DNA from: Isoetes taiwanensis | Lineage: Eukaryota > Streptophyta > Lycopodiopsida > Isoetales > Isoetaceae | Direction: 5' to 3' | Assembly (NCBI GenBank): GCA_021234155.1 | Contig: JAJEKV010000104.1 | Coordinates: forward strand, 932,001 to 996,000 | Length of the DNA stretch: 64,000 nucleotides | Part shown: one piece after another, positions 56,059-64,000 of the stretch | Layout of the letters: each line of letters opens with the position of its first letter | How positions within the stretch are numbered: position 1 is the stretch's first letter | Made by a program: the position numbers and the translations under genes | Notes under the pieces: generated by a model | Database searches by the model: none | Told to the model about the DNA's origin: nothing | The model's input: only the letters and a program-made list of their open reading frames with translations

Positions 56059-56663
56059 CGTGATTTTGGTAGTCCGAAATCATAGCACTGACCAAACCCC
56101 TAACTCGTAGTTCGGTAGTTAGGTGGGAGCTTAAGCTAGTTGGATTGTTTAACTCTTTGATGTTGGGTTTGTGCTAGGTTGATATAGTAAATTGTAAGTC
56201 TTTAGGAAGTTTAGGGCGACTGGAGGACCCAAGTTGGAACATGCCATAACTTCCTTCAGGAAGCTCGGAATCGGGAAATTTTTGTTTCATTGCGTCGGGG
56301 ACCCTTGAATTAGTCTAGGACACTACTTGGTTGGCGGGAAATGGTGAACAAATGGCTCGAAACCCAAAATCGGCGCACTTGGGTAAAAACGAATTTCTCT
56401 CGTGATTTTAAGTGCCAAAATACCCAAGTCCGCCGGTTTGACCGGACGTTTTTTTTTTTTTTAAATTTAAGAGGCGGAAATTTGGGCGCGGACGTTTTTA
56501 GGGTTTTGCCGCACTTGTTCTTTTTAGGGTTCCGCCTCCTGACCTGCCCGTCGAGCGCCATAGCCGCCGTACTTGTCCGTACCTGTTTTATCAACCCCCT
56601 TAAGAGCGCCATAGCTGCCTTGCCTACAGCCTCCGGGCGCCTGCACCACTGCATTTGGGAGAG

Positions 56664-57911
56664 ATGGCGAGAACCAAGGGAACTAAGAGCTATGCTACTT
56701 GTAGAATCCCTCAGCTCTTTGTTGCGCTTGGAGACAGCATCAACGACACAGAGAAGGGCCCTGAGAAAACCGAGCTCCTCTTGGAACAGCTCGTCCTAAG
56801 ATTCCTTGAGGGCGACCGCATACCGTACCCCGTCTTCCATCTTACAGAGAGGTTCCTGATTAAGCTCAACGCCGAAGGCCAGACTTACACCCTGATAGAG
56901 CAGGAGGACCAAACCTTAACCTTAGTCAAGTACTACCCTGCGGATATGGCCCAAGATGCTGCAGAGGCCGAGGTTCAGAGGGTAGCCACCGGGACAATGG
57001 CCATGGCTCACGAGAAAGGCCTTAGGGAGACAGCTCGTGCAGACCCGGCTGTTAGGGGTCGGGAATATCGGTATTTGGGTCGGGGAAGAGCCATATGTCA
57101 GCGGTGTGACTTCACCATACCCCCGTACTATTATGATGCGGATGCCCAGATTTTCATCTGGGAAGATGTTCCCCCATCGTTTCCGCAGGAGATTCTGCAG
57201 GAAATTGAGTTTGACATGGCGGCCCGGCCTGATCGATATGTGGCAGAGATCCGTAGAAGAACAGAAGTACATCTCCTATGCGAACAGCATGCAGAGCGGG
57301 AGGCAGCTCGGCTAGCCGAAGAGCAGGCTCGGAAAGCTGCCGAGGAAATTGCCAGATCTACTGAAGAGGCAACGAAACTAGCAGCAGAGACTGATACCCG
57401 GATTGAGGAGCTCGTTAACCAATTCTCCCGGCGGAAAAGGAAGACCACCAGCCCGACTCGCTTGGGGTCACAATACAAGACCCAACTCCAGGCCATGGGT
57501 GGGATTACAAAGAAGAGAGGGGACACTCGAAGAGACACCTTAGTTGAGCGAGCCCGACATCCAGCCACAGGGGGAAAGTCACTTCCTCTTGTTCCCCCTC
57601 CTCGACCGAGGAAGCCCCACCGGTTTAGACCCGGGACGGTGGCCTTGCGGGAAATCCGCAAGTATCAGAAGTCCGCAGAGCTTCTCATTAGGAAGTTGCC
57701 GTTTCAGCGTCTTGTTCGGGAGATCGCGCAGGAGTTCAAGACCGACCTCAGGTTCCAGACGCATGCCATTTTGGCCCTACAGGAAGCAGCTGAGGATTAT
57801 CTGGTCGCGCTTCTTGGCGATGCAAACCTCTGTGCTATACATGCCAAGCGTGTGACCATCATGCCCAAGGATTTGGCCTTGGCGCGTAGGATCCGTGGGG
57901 AGAGGCCCTGA
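56664..57911 (+). CDS. Histone H3-fusion protein of the retrotransposon, 415 aa
   Basis: The first ATG gives [10 protein letters not shown], matching the H3 tail start (MARTKQTARKS) with Ala1, Arg2, Thr3 and Lys4 in place. Residues 15-299 match nothing I recognise: they include a possible zinc pair CQRC (145-148) and an Ala/Glu-rich probable coiled coil (about 205-255), then a basic segment RRKRK. Residues 300-304 are PATGG as before H3 residue 35. A proline-rich insert follows, then [20 protein letters not shown] (317-336) and the whole H3 fold to RGERP at the end. By hand, about 86 of 99 core residues match canonical H3. Loop 1 has canonical length, so it is not CENH3; His and Leu at the positions of H3 residues 87 and 90 are H3.3-like. 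H3 Lys9, Lys27 and Lys36 contexts are lost, while Lys56 and Lys79 equivalents remain. The ORF is intact. An acceptor-like CTACAG lies 35 bases upstream of the ATG. Confidence 0.95.
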   Translation: MARTKGTKSYATCRIPQLFVALGDSINDTEKGPEKTELLLEQLVLRFLEGDRIPYPVFHLTERFLIKLNAEGQTYTLIEQEDQTLTLVKYYPADMAQDAAEAEVQRVATGTMAMAHEKGLRETARADPAVRGREYRYLGRGRAICQRCDFTIPPYYYDADAQIFIWEDVPPSFPQEILQEIEFDMAARPDRYVAEIRRRTEVHLLCEQHAEREAARLAEEQARKAAEEIARSTEEATKLAAETDTRIEELVNQFSRRKRKTTSPTRLGSQYKTQLQAMGGITKKRGDTRRDTLVERARHPATGGKSLPLVPPPRPRKPHRFRPGTVALREIRKYQKSAELLIRKLPFQRLVREIAQEFKTDLRFQTHAILALQEAAEDYLVALLGDANLCAIHAKRVTIMPKDLALARRIRGERP

Positions 57912-58226
57912 CCTGCCTCATTTTTGTAATATGTATTGGATCTTTTGTACCTCCTGTTTTGAAATTAATATAAAATGTTATCTTAATAGCATATTTCATT
58001 ACTTCATGTGCATGCCGCCAATACATGCAAATCTCCACTTCGGAAAAAAAAAAAAAAAAAAAACAACTTTTTCAATAACAGAAATAATAATAAATTAATT
58101 CACTTCAGGGAATATTCCCTTTTAAAAGGTTTCACTTTTTCTTTAAAACGTACCCCTTCCCTTTTAGGGTTTTCAAAATTGTGATAAGCTCTTCCCTTTT
58201 CCTATCCTCATCCTTCTAGAATCACT
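57912..58226 (+). other. Spacer between the first two extra ORFs
   Basis: AT-rich, with AATATAAAATG, an A run at about 58045-58063 and, just before the next ATG, a pyrimidine-rich stretch ending TTCTAG (possible acceptor). It may act as an intron or a 3' UTR/leader. No ORF. Confidence 0.5.
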
Positions 58227-59602
58227 ATGGATCATACCCAGCGCCAGCAATGGTACCACGATGGGGAGCGATGGGATCCTGATATTCCCTTTGAGCATCT
58301 CCATCCCTACTTGTTACAAGAGGTGGATCTTATCGCCAATATGGAGGCCCATCCCGACTATGCCGACTTCTTGGAATTTTATATCCAAGAGATGGTGCCC
58401 CAGTGCACTCCACATGGCAACCCTCCTCAGCTTTACCTCCACAGATCCGTCCTTATGCAGATGCTCGGGGATGACCGCCATGCCGAAGATACACTTAGGG
58501 GTATTCAGCGCCGTGCTAGGCATGCCAGACCTATTTTGAGGTCCGCTTTGCATTGGCCATCCTTATGGACCAATATGTGGAGTTCGATTCCACTCCATTG
58601 TAAAAAGGGAAGTTACCTATTGCTGATGATCCAGAGGAGGATGAGCGCATCAGCCATACAGATTTTGTTCGATGGAAGCAACTCGCCACCGAACCGCCCG
58701 TCGTACAAGCCCAGGGTCGCAAGCTTGCGGGGTTGGATGCCCTTACCCCAATCATTCACAATGGTCGAGAGTATCTCCTTCTCGATGATATCATGTGGGC
58801 ATATCACGTCATCGCTAACCTCCCACACATGACCAAGGACCTAGTCCTGTATGAGCTCGCTGAATATTGTCAGGATGACTTCATTGACTTCTCCCTTCCT
58901 GACTATCCTGCGGAGGTCCAACAGCTACTTAGGTTTCACCCTGAAGACCTTGCACCTGTTGAGACCTTGCTACAACTAAGGCATTTGATGCTCCAAGATC
59001 CCCCTTCTCCACCACCTGAGGATGCTTTTGTTGCTATAGGGCCCCACGTTCCTAATATTAAGGAGGTGGCCATACCAATGGAAGAAGATGAAGAAGGGGA
59101 AGAGTTGTATGATAACAAAGACCATCTGAACGAAGATAAGGAAGAGGCCTATGCGGAGCAGGTACATGTCAATCTCGAAAGAGAAATAGCGACTTCCAGA
59201 GATCCCGACATAGTAGCTTTCAAGAACCACCTTACACGGTTCTTCCTCTCAGCTTTTCGTCAGGGCCAGGTGTTATTCTTCGTTCGAGCACTCACTCCTG
59301 AGGCCGAGGCATCTTTTTGGGCACTGAAGGCTTTGTCAGTTACGGCAGGACATTGCAAGCTCCCTGCAAATCTCCATTCTGCCGTACTTGTGAGTCGCGA
59401 CTTGGCACTTGCTGCTTTAAGCCAGGACATTGCGGCTTGGATGAGCATGAAAATGCTCGTGGCAGCACCCTTAGCTACTGCTTTTCCTCCCGCAGTTGCT
59501 TCAGCTGCCGCACTCACCATTAGCCCCGGTGTCGCGCTACTTCGCCAGCGGGAGCCACCATCCCCTACGACAATGGATCAAGATGCGGGGCCTAGCTCCT
59601 AG
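58227..59602 (+). pseudogene. Second extra ORF, with C-terminal H2A-like fold (two lesions)
   Basis: It starts MDHTQRQQWYHDGERWDPDI. A frameshift near 58540 and a TAA near 58602 interrupt it; the frame then runs open from 58603 to 59602, about 455 codons overall. The N-terminal ~280 residues are unrecognised, followed by an acidic linker (EEDEEGEELYDNKD). The segment from about 59215 aligns by eye with H2A: F...LTRFFL against VARFL, a proline before helix 2 (LTPEAEASF), ALSVTAG against VLELAG, and LVSRDLALAALSQD against IVPRHIQLAVRNDEE with Arg, Leu and Ala in register. The tail is Ala/Pro-rich. Histone assignment is an inference from pattern, much weaker than for the H3 ORF, but the neighbourhood supports it. 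Confidence 0.55.
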
Positions 59603-59842
59603 TCCTTCCTAGTATCTATTGAATGAGTATAGCCTTTGGGCAACTCAAGCATATGTAATTTTTTGGATTGGCATATTCTTTTATGAGCCATCGTACAATA
59701 TATACGCTATTTTCTTATGATTTATGATTATTGTATCGTTAATACAATTAAATTGTTTTCTCCCCATGATACTTCCTTGTATCTTTTAGACTTTAAAGTA
59801 TAAGAAATTGTTGCACATTGTATATTCATTCTTGCCATCTTG

Positions 59843-60309
59843 CAGACGAGGAACTCGCAGAATATGAGGAAAGAATCACCAACGAAATACGAAGGGACGA
59901 TCCAGGACCTCCAGACCAGGATTATGGCCAACGGTACGGGGAGTACCCGGAGCGGGATGATGATGATTACGAGGTAGGGGAACCTGCAGAAGAAGGAGAG
60001 CCCTATGATCCAGCTAAGGGATTGGAAGTAGTCAACATTCTCCGAGAACGGGCCTTTGAGGACTTACAGCAAACTCTTCGTCGAACATGGGATTACTGGG
60101 ACATGACAAGGCATGAAGCTTTTACGGACGCCAACGATCACTTGTGGCAGATTTTCTATGCGCTAAGAAGGCTCTTTAATCTCCTTATCATTAGCCCCAC
60201 GCTATACTATCAGCCTGTTATCATTCAGGCCTGGGCTCGCTACAAGGTAGTCAGAGCTGTACGCGAGAGCGTTCGCTACTCTATCTTGTACCCTTTTGCA
60301 CAGCCCTAG
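59843..60309 (+). CDS. Third extra ORF of the retrotransposon (exon-like, 155 codons)
   Basis: An open frame directly after a pyrimidine-rich tract and CTTGCAG (59842). It has no in-frame ATG for its first ~85 codons, so if used it must be a downstream exon. The first part is acidic (DEELAEYEERITNEI, ERDDDDYEVG). The second part is helical-looking: ILRERAFEDLQQTLRRTWDY, ANDHLWQIFYALRRLFNLL and ARYKVVRAVRESVRYS. LQQTLRRTWDY and FYALRR faintly recall H4 LENVIRDAVTY and VYALKR, but spacing differs by two residues and no firm assignment is possible. Confidence 0.5.
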
Positions 60310-60570
60310 GTCCGGTCCCCCCTCAGTTTTTCTTCTATGTTTACGGGTGATTTAAGAATTGTCCACTGTAAAATATCTATCTCTGTATTATATCACTTTC
60401 AGTTTCGTAACTACCAATGTAATGATCTCCAATGTAATGACTGTACTCGCTTATAATAAAGATCTTTCCTCTTGTATTTTTTTTTTTAAAAACTACTCTC
60501 TCTTAATCCTATCCGTAATAATCTTGTTTGTGGAACTTGATGTCACTGTAATTTTGCTTATACTTTTTTT
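60310..60570 (+). other. Spacer before gag
   Basis: T-rich and AT-rich, with AATAAAG near 60456, ending in the pyrimidine-rich stretch that precedes ATGGTCAATATAG. Possible intron. Confidence 0.4.
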
Positions 60571-62010
60571 ATGGTCAATATAGACGGTGCACGTAACACC
60601 GCCTGGCAGACACCCTCGAATGCCAGTAGGCTAACACCTGAGCAAGAACTTATGTTGATGAAGAGGCAATTAGTCGAGTTACAAACTTATGTGTTAAACG
60701 CCAATCCCCCACAGCATGTGCAGGAAGATGGACCAGAGTTACCTCCGTTACCACCAAGTGCACCACCACAGCAGCCACCTGCATCTCAACCAGGCCCCGT
60801 GCCTGCACAAAGGAGGCACCATTCCAAACGTCGTCGGAGTTCCTCTAGGGATAGTGCCACCTCCTCACAATCAGCCACTTCTGTGTCCTCTGAGTCATCT
60901 GTATCATCTGGTGACCATGCAAAGCGCCGGGACAAGGAGTACCGTAAGACGGTTGATACGGCCATAACCAGTATATGGAAAAATAGGAAACTGGCCCAGT
61001 TTGATGGGAAATCTAGAGGCGGACTGAATGCAGAGTCCTGGTTGGACGAGATGAAGGAGTTTAGGAAATCCTATGGTATGACAGAAAAGGATACAGGAAA
61101 GGTTGCCACCACAAACCTTACAGGAGCTGCCCGTATTTGGTGGAAGGGCTATGCCCGAGCCAAGCATCTGGACAGAAGCAGGTGCAAGTTCAAAAAGTTT
61201 GCCAAAGCCTTTAAGTCGCATTGCGTGCCTCGTGCGCACAAATGCCAACAGATTCAAACTTTTTACCGGTTGGAGCAAAAGGGTATGTCAGTTCAGGCCT
61301 ACACAGATGAATTCATGCGCCTGAGGCTATATGTGCCGGGTATGAATGAAAAGAGGGCGGTGGAGGGTTATATTGAAGGGTTGGCCCCCTCAATTAAACG
61401 AATGGTTAAGGCCATAGACCCCAAGTCAGTTGCAGAGGCTGAGGCTAAGGCATTGAGCCTTGAAGAAGATACGCTGCGAAGCCAGTACCAACGTCCAGCA
61501 TCTTACTCCCAGCCACGCCCATACACACCTTATAAGGGCCGTTCGCCAAGTCTGGGGCCATCCCAGCAGAACCCTAACGGCCGCCAGGAAAAGAAAGTCA
61601 CCTTCAACATGCCCGACAAACCGAACAATGTCGGTAAGGAAGTTCGGAACCTCTTACAGTCCATTCCCAAAGAGGCTCGAGAACAGCTCCGCCGAGATAA
61701 GGCATGCTACAGGTGTATGCGGCCCGGGCACTTCATGCAGAATTGTCCTTATGTCACGCAGACTGCCCAGCTGGCCATGGCCGACCTCAATTGGGATGAC
61801 CTCGAGTCCACACTACCTGTCGAGGAGGAGGCTCCCGAATACATTCACGGTGAGTCCCATATCCTTGCAACCATTGAAACCGGCAATGCTGAAAGTCAGC
61901 CTGCCGTTATTTCCACCATAGGTCAAGTAGACAGCAAACCTTTCATAATTTTGATGGATACGGGTAGTACACATAATTTTGCTTCTCCTAGAATGGCCCA
62001 GGTATTGTAG
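60571..62010 (+). CDS. gag: Gag polyprotein with zinc knuckle and protease start
   Basis: The retrotransposon's capsid-nucleocapsid protein, starting MVNIDGARNTAW. A proline-rich and then basic/Ser-rich region (HHSKRRRSSSRD) precedes the retrotransposon gag domain (AQFDGKSRGGLNAESWLDEM, LTGAARIWWKGY, YTDEFMRLRLYVPGMNEK, VEGYIEGLAPSIKRMV). Then comes the CCHC knuckle CYRCMRPGHFMQNC and the aspartic protease active site ILMDTGSTHNF. A TAG ends the frame at 62010, about 17 codons after the active-site Asp, but the same frame continues directly as pol. The stop may be a CAG-to-TAG mutation or a readthrough site. Confidence 0.92.
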   Translation: MVNIDGARNTAWQTPSNASRLTPEQELMLMKRQLVELQTYVLNANPPQHVQEDGPELPPLPPSAPPQQPPASQPGPVPAQRRHHSKRRRSSSRDSATSSQSATSVSSESSVSSGDHAKRRDKEYRKTVDTAITSIWKNRKLAQFDGKSRGGLNAESWLDEMKEFRKSYGMTEKDTGKVATTNLTGAARIWWKGYARAKHLDRSRCKFKKFAKAFKSHCVPRAHKCQQIQTFYRLEQKGMSVQAYTDEFMRLRLYVPGMNEKRAVEGYIEGLAPSIKRMVKAIDPKSVAEAEAKALSLEEDTLRSQYQRPASYSQPRPYTPYKGRSPSLGPSQQNPNGRQEKKVTFNMPDKPNNVGKEVRNLLQSIPKEAREQLRRDKACYRCMRPGHFMQNCPYVTQTAQLAMADLNWDDLESTLPVEEEAPEYIHGESHILATIETGNAESQPAVISTIGQVDSKPFIILMDTGSTHNFASPRMAQVL

Positions 62011-63798
62011 CTTGAAACTTTGAGATCCCGACCGAAGCCTGTCACTTTAGCCAGTGGTAAGATCAGACATACTCATGGCCGTCGCATTAACCTTAAGATG
62101 CAGTTGCCCGGTGCACCAGTTGCATTGGGTGCGGAGATAATGGATATTGGCAAATATGATCTCATTGTTGGTATGGAATTCTTGGCATCTGCAAAGGCCA
62201 ATATAGACTGCGAGAAACGGGAGGTTACCTTCAACGCAGCTAATGGAGCCCGCGTGACTATAAAAGGTGATCCATTCAACCCTATTATGCAGTCTATGTC
62301 CATCAGACAGTTAGATAAAGCTATACGCAAGGATAAGCTCCTCTGCATCATTAGACTTGCCTCCATTGAGTCAGATACTAAACAGAAGCAAGTAATCGAT
62401 ACCTTGCCAGAGGGTATTGCTAATCTTCTCCGAGAATTTAGCGATCTTTTTCCAGATGAGATCCAGAAGCTTCCACCTTTTAGAGGGGTGGAATGTGAAA
62501 TAGCTTTAGAACCAGGTACTAAGCCTACCAGCAAGGCCCCATACCGTATGAGTCCCCCAGAGTTGGCAGAGCTTAAGAAGCAACTTCAGGAGTTACTAAA
62601 CCTAGGTTTCATACGACCTAGTGTTTCGCCTTTCGGCGTTCCTATCCTTTTTGTTAAGAAGAAGGATGGCTCCTTGAGAATGTGTATTGATTATCGGCAG
62701 CTCAATAAGCATACCATCAAAAATTGCTATGCTTTGCCTAGAGCAGACGATCTTATGGACCAATTGCAAGGGGCCAAGTACTTTTCAAAGATTGACTTAC
62801 GCTCCGGTTATCATCAAATAAGAATTAAAGAGGAAGGCATCCATAAATCTGCCTTCCGCACTAGATATGGGCACTATGAGTTTACCGTTATGCCTTTTGG
62901 ATTAACTAATGCCCCCGCGACTTTTATGCGGTTAATGAATGATGTCTTCCGCCAATACTTAAATAATTTTGTTGTTATTTTCTTTGATGACATTCTCATC
63001 TATAGTAAGACACTTCAGGAGCATGAGAACCATCTTCGCTTGGCCCTACAAAAGTTAAGGCGTCACCAGCTCTTTGCCAAGTTCTCTAAGTGCAAGTTTG
63101 CCACTCCAAAGGTGGACTATTTGGGCCATGTTATTTCGGCCGAAGGAATTGCTACGGATCCAGCAAAAATAGAGGCAGTCAAGGATTGGCCCATTCTTGG
63201 TAATGTGTCAGAGGTCCGAAGTTTCTTGGGGCTGGCAGGATATTACCGGAAATTTGTTAAGGATTTTGCAAAAATTGCAGCACCTCTTACCGACCTTACG
63301 AAGCATGAGAAAGTCAGTGATTGGATGGAACATTGGAAAGCAAACGTCCACGACAGTTTTCAGAAACTTAAGGATGCCTTGACATCAGCACCAGTCCTCA
63401 CATTGCCCGATCCGGAAAAGGACAAGATAGTAGCAACAGATGCCAGTAAGATTGCTACCGGCGGAGTTCTCATGCAGGAAGAAAGGGTTATAGCCTACGA
63501 TTCTAAGAAGATGAATGAGACAAAACATCGCTACCCTACCCATGATCAGGAATTGTTGGCTGTCGTTCGCGCTTTGCGAATATGGAGACACTACCTTCTT
63601 GGTAGAAGATTCCACCTTGATACGGATCATCAGAGTCTCCGTTATCTATCGACCCAGCCAAATCTCAACCTCCGTCAGAAAAGATGGATGGAATTTTTGG
63701 AGGAGTATGATTTTGAGATTATGTATAAGCCTGGGAAACACAATGTGGTTGCCGATGCATTGTCACGCCATCCCCCTGGTAACGCGACCCCATTGTAA
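62011..63798 (+). CDS. pol: Pol: protease remainder, reverse transcriptase, RNase H
   Basis: In the same frame as gag after the TAG. It contains the second half of the retropepsin domain ([16 protein letters not shown]), a linker, and Ty3/gypsy reverse transcriptase: [69 protein letters not shown], the active-site FFDDILIYS (Phe where Ile is usual) and [14 protein letters not shown]. RNase H follows with [21 protein letters not shown] and DTDHQSL, ending [14 protein letters not shown]. The frame stops at 63798; integrase sequence continues in another frame. The RT motifs are chromovirus-like. No in-frame start is needed if it is made by readthrough. Confidence 0.95.
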   Translation, partial: LETLRSRPKPVTLASGKIRHTHGRRINLKMQLPGAPVALGAEIMDIGKYDLIVGMEFLASAKANIDCEKREVTFNAANGARVTIKGDPFNPIMQSMSIRQLDKAIRKDKLLCIIRLASIESDTKQKQVIDTLPEGIANLLREFSDLFPDEIQKLPPFRGVECEIALEPGTKPTSKAPYRMSPPELAELKKQLQELLNLGFIRPSVSPFGVPILFVKKKDGSLRMCIDYRQLNKHTIKNCYALPRADDLMDQLQGAKYFSKIDLRSGYHQIRIKEEGIHKSAFRTRYGHYEFTVMPFGLTNAPATFMRLMNDVFRQYLNNFVVIFFDDILIYSKTLQEHENHLRLALQKLRRHQLFAKFSKCKFATPKVDYLGHVISAEGIATDPAKIEAVKDWPILGNVSEVRSFLGLAGYYRKFVKDFAKIAAPLTDLTKHEKVSDWMEHWKANVHDSFQKLKDALTSAPVLTLPDPEKDKIVATDASKIATGGVLMQEERVIAYDSKKMNETKHRYPTHDQELLAVVRALRIWRHYLLGRRFHLDTDHQSLRYLSTQPNLNLRQKRWMEFLEEYDFEIMYKPGKHNVVADALSRHPPGNATPL

Positions 63799-64000
63799 TG
63801 CAATTTCCACGCTCATCAGCGAGTTTGGGAAACAGATAGAGCAGACCTTAGCCACACATCCAGAGTTTCGAGATGTGTGGGATAGTCTGGCTAAGGAGGC
63901 ACGCACAGATAAGGAACGTGAAGCTTTTCGTTCATATAAGAAAGAGGGTAATTTCTTATACCACAAAGATAAGTTGTGTGTACCTGAGACTTCAGGAGTA
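63799..64000 (+). pseudogene. Integrase N-terminal part, frameshifted from pol, cut by window end
   Basis: Shifted relative to pol by a one-base change near 63793, the frame reads [40 protein letters not shown] and LYHKDKLCVPETSG. This is the usual linker and start of a Ty3/gypsy integrase, just before its HHCC zinc finger. The rest lies beyond 64000. Confidence 0.8.

Larger units (their letters stand above)
54539..64000 (+). mobile_element. Ty3/gypsy LTR retrotransposon with extra histone-like ORFs (5' part)
   Basis: Order on the plus strand: LTR (54539-56045), primer-binding site (56047-56058), H3-fusion ORF (56664-57911), H2A-like ORF (58227-59602, two lesions), short ORF (about 59843-60309), gag with zinc knuckle and protease start (60571-62010), rest of protease, reverse transcriptase and RNase H (to 63798), start of integrase (to the window end). 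All parts share one orientation. About 4.5 kb of extra coding region lies between the primer site and gag. Integrase, any chromodomain, polypurine tract and the 3' LTR lie beyond the window. Lesions are few, so the copy is relatively young. Confidence 0.9.

Noticed and set aside
56922-57661. Minus-strand and +2/+3 ORFs over the H3-fusion gene
   Set aside because: They are shadows of the strongly supported plus-strand reading frame.
56664-57911. Interpretation as CENH3 (centromeric histone)
   Set aside because: Loop 1 has canonical length and the core keeps canonical H3 residues, including H3.3-like His and Leu; CENH3 would be more divergent.
62073-62534. Minus-strand 153-codon ORF
   Set aside because: Lies opposite conserved pol sequence; no independent support.

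Overview
The window is nuclear DNA of a land plant. The evidence is two intact multi-exon genes with GT-AG introns and plant-type products, fragments of plant-restricted families (LysM receptor kinase, PLS-type PPR protein, plastid KAS I, VAN3/AGD3-type ARF-GAP, plant LEA/NDR1-like protein), and plant-type LTR elements primed by initiator tRNA-Met. Low gene density, many old pseudogenes and the PPR style suggest a large genome such as a fern; this is inference and cannot be settled from the sequence alone.

Layout. 1-2.6 kb: an inverted copy of repeat family R1 and a possible minus-strand leader/promoter. 3.1-5.2 kb: a candidate gene-fragment-carrying element (end blocks T and R3, cryptochrome/photolyase scrap inside). 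5.2-11.6 kb: a LysM-receptor-kinase pseudogene, an LTR relic, a foldback MITE, an R2 repeat and a PPR pseudogene. 14.6-15.8 kb: a Ty3/gypsy integrase/chromodomain relic. 16-21.1 kb: a DUF7869-type gene split in two by a second T/R3 element that carries an ARF-GAP fragment. 21.6-23.4 kb: an intact MPDU1-like gene (8 exons, +). 25.0-27.4 kb: an intact LAZ1/DUF300 gene (6 exons, -), convergent with it. 27.9-29.6 kb: a MULE with perfect 9-bp target duplication carrying the first exon of an LEA/NDR1-like gene, just upstream of LAZ1. 29.7-30.2 kb: a Harbinger-like MITE and a palindromic foldback. 31-35 kb: LINE fragments. 35.4-40.4 kb: a tandem duplication whose second unit is interrupted by a second MULE-like element carrying a RING-H2 exon. 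42-51 kb: R1 copies, LINE fragments and a KAS I pseudogene. 52-54 kb: a decayed satellite.

54.5 kb to the end: the 5' part of a large Ty3/gypsy retrotransposon. It has a 1.5-kb LTR, an iMet primer-binding site, then about 4.5 kb of extra coding sequence before gag-pol. The first extra ORF is a 415-residue protein that begins like a histone H3 tail (MARTK) and ends in a nearly canonical H3 histone fold, with about 285 unrelated residues between. The second extra ORF ends in a segment that aligns with the histone H2A fold; a third short ORF may also be histone-like. A retroelement encoding its own histone-like proteins is the outstanding observation here.

The two intact genes are ordinary housekeeping or membrane genes (ER dolichol-sugar use; a seven-pass vacuolar/endomembrane protein). 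Most other content is mobile DNA and the host exons it moved.
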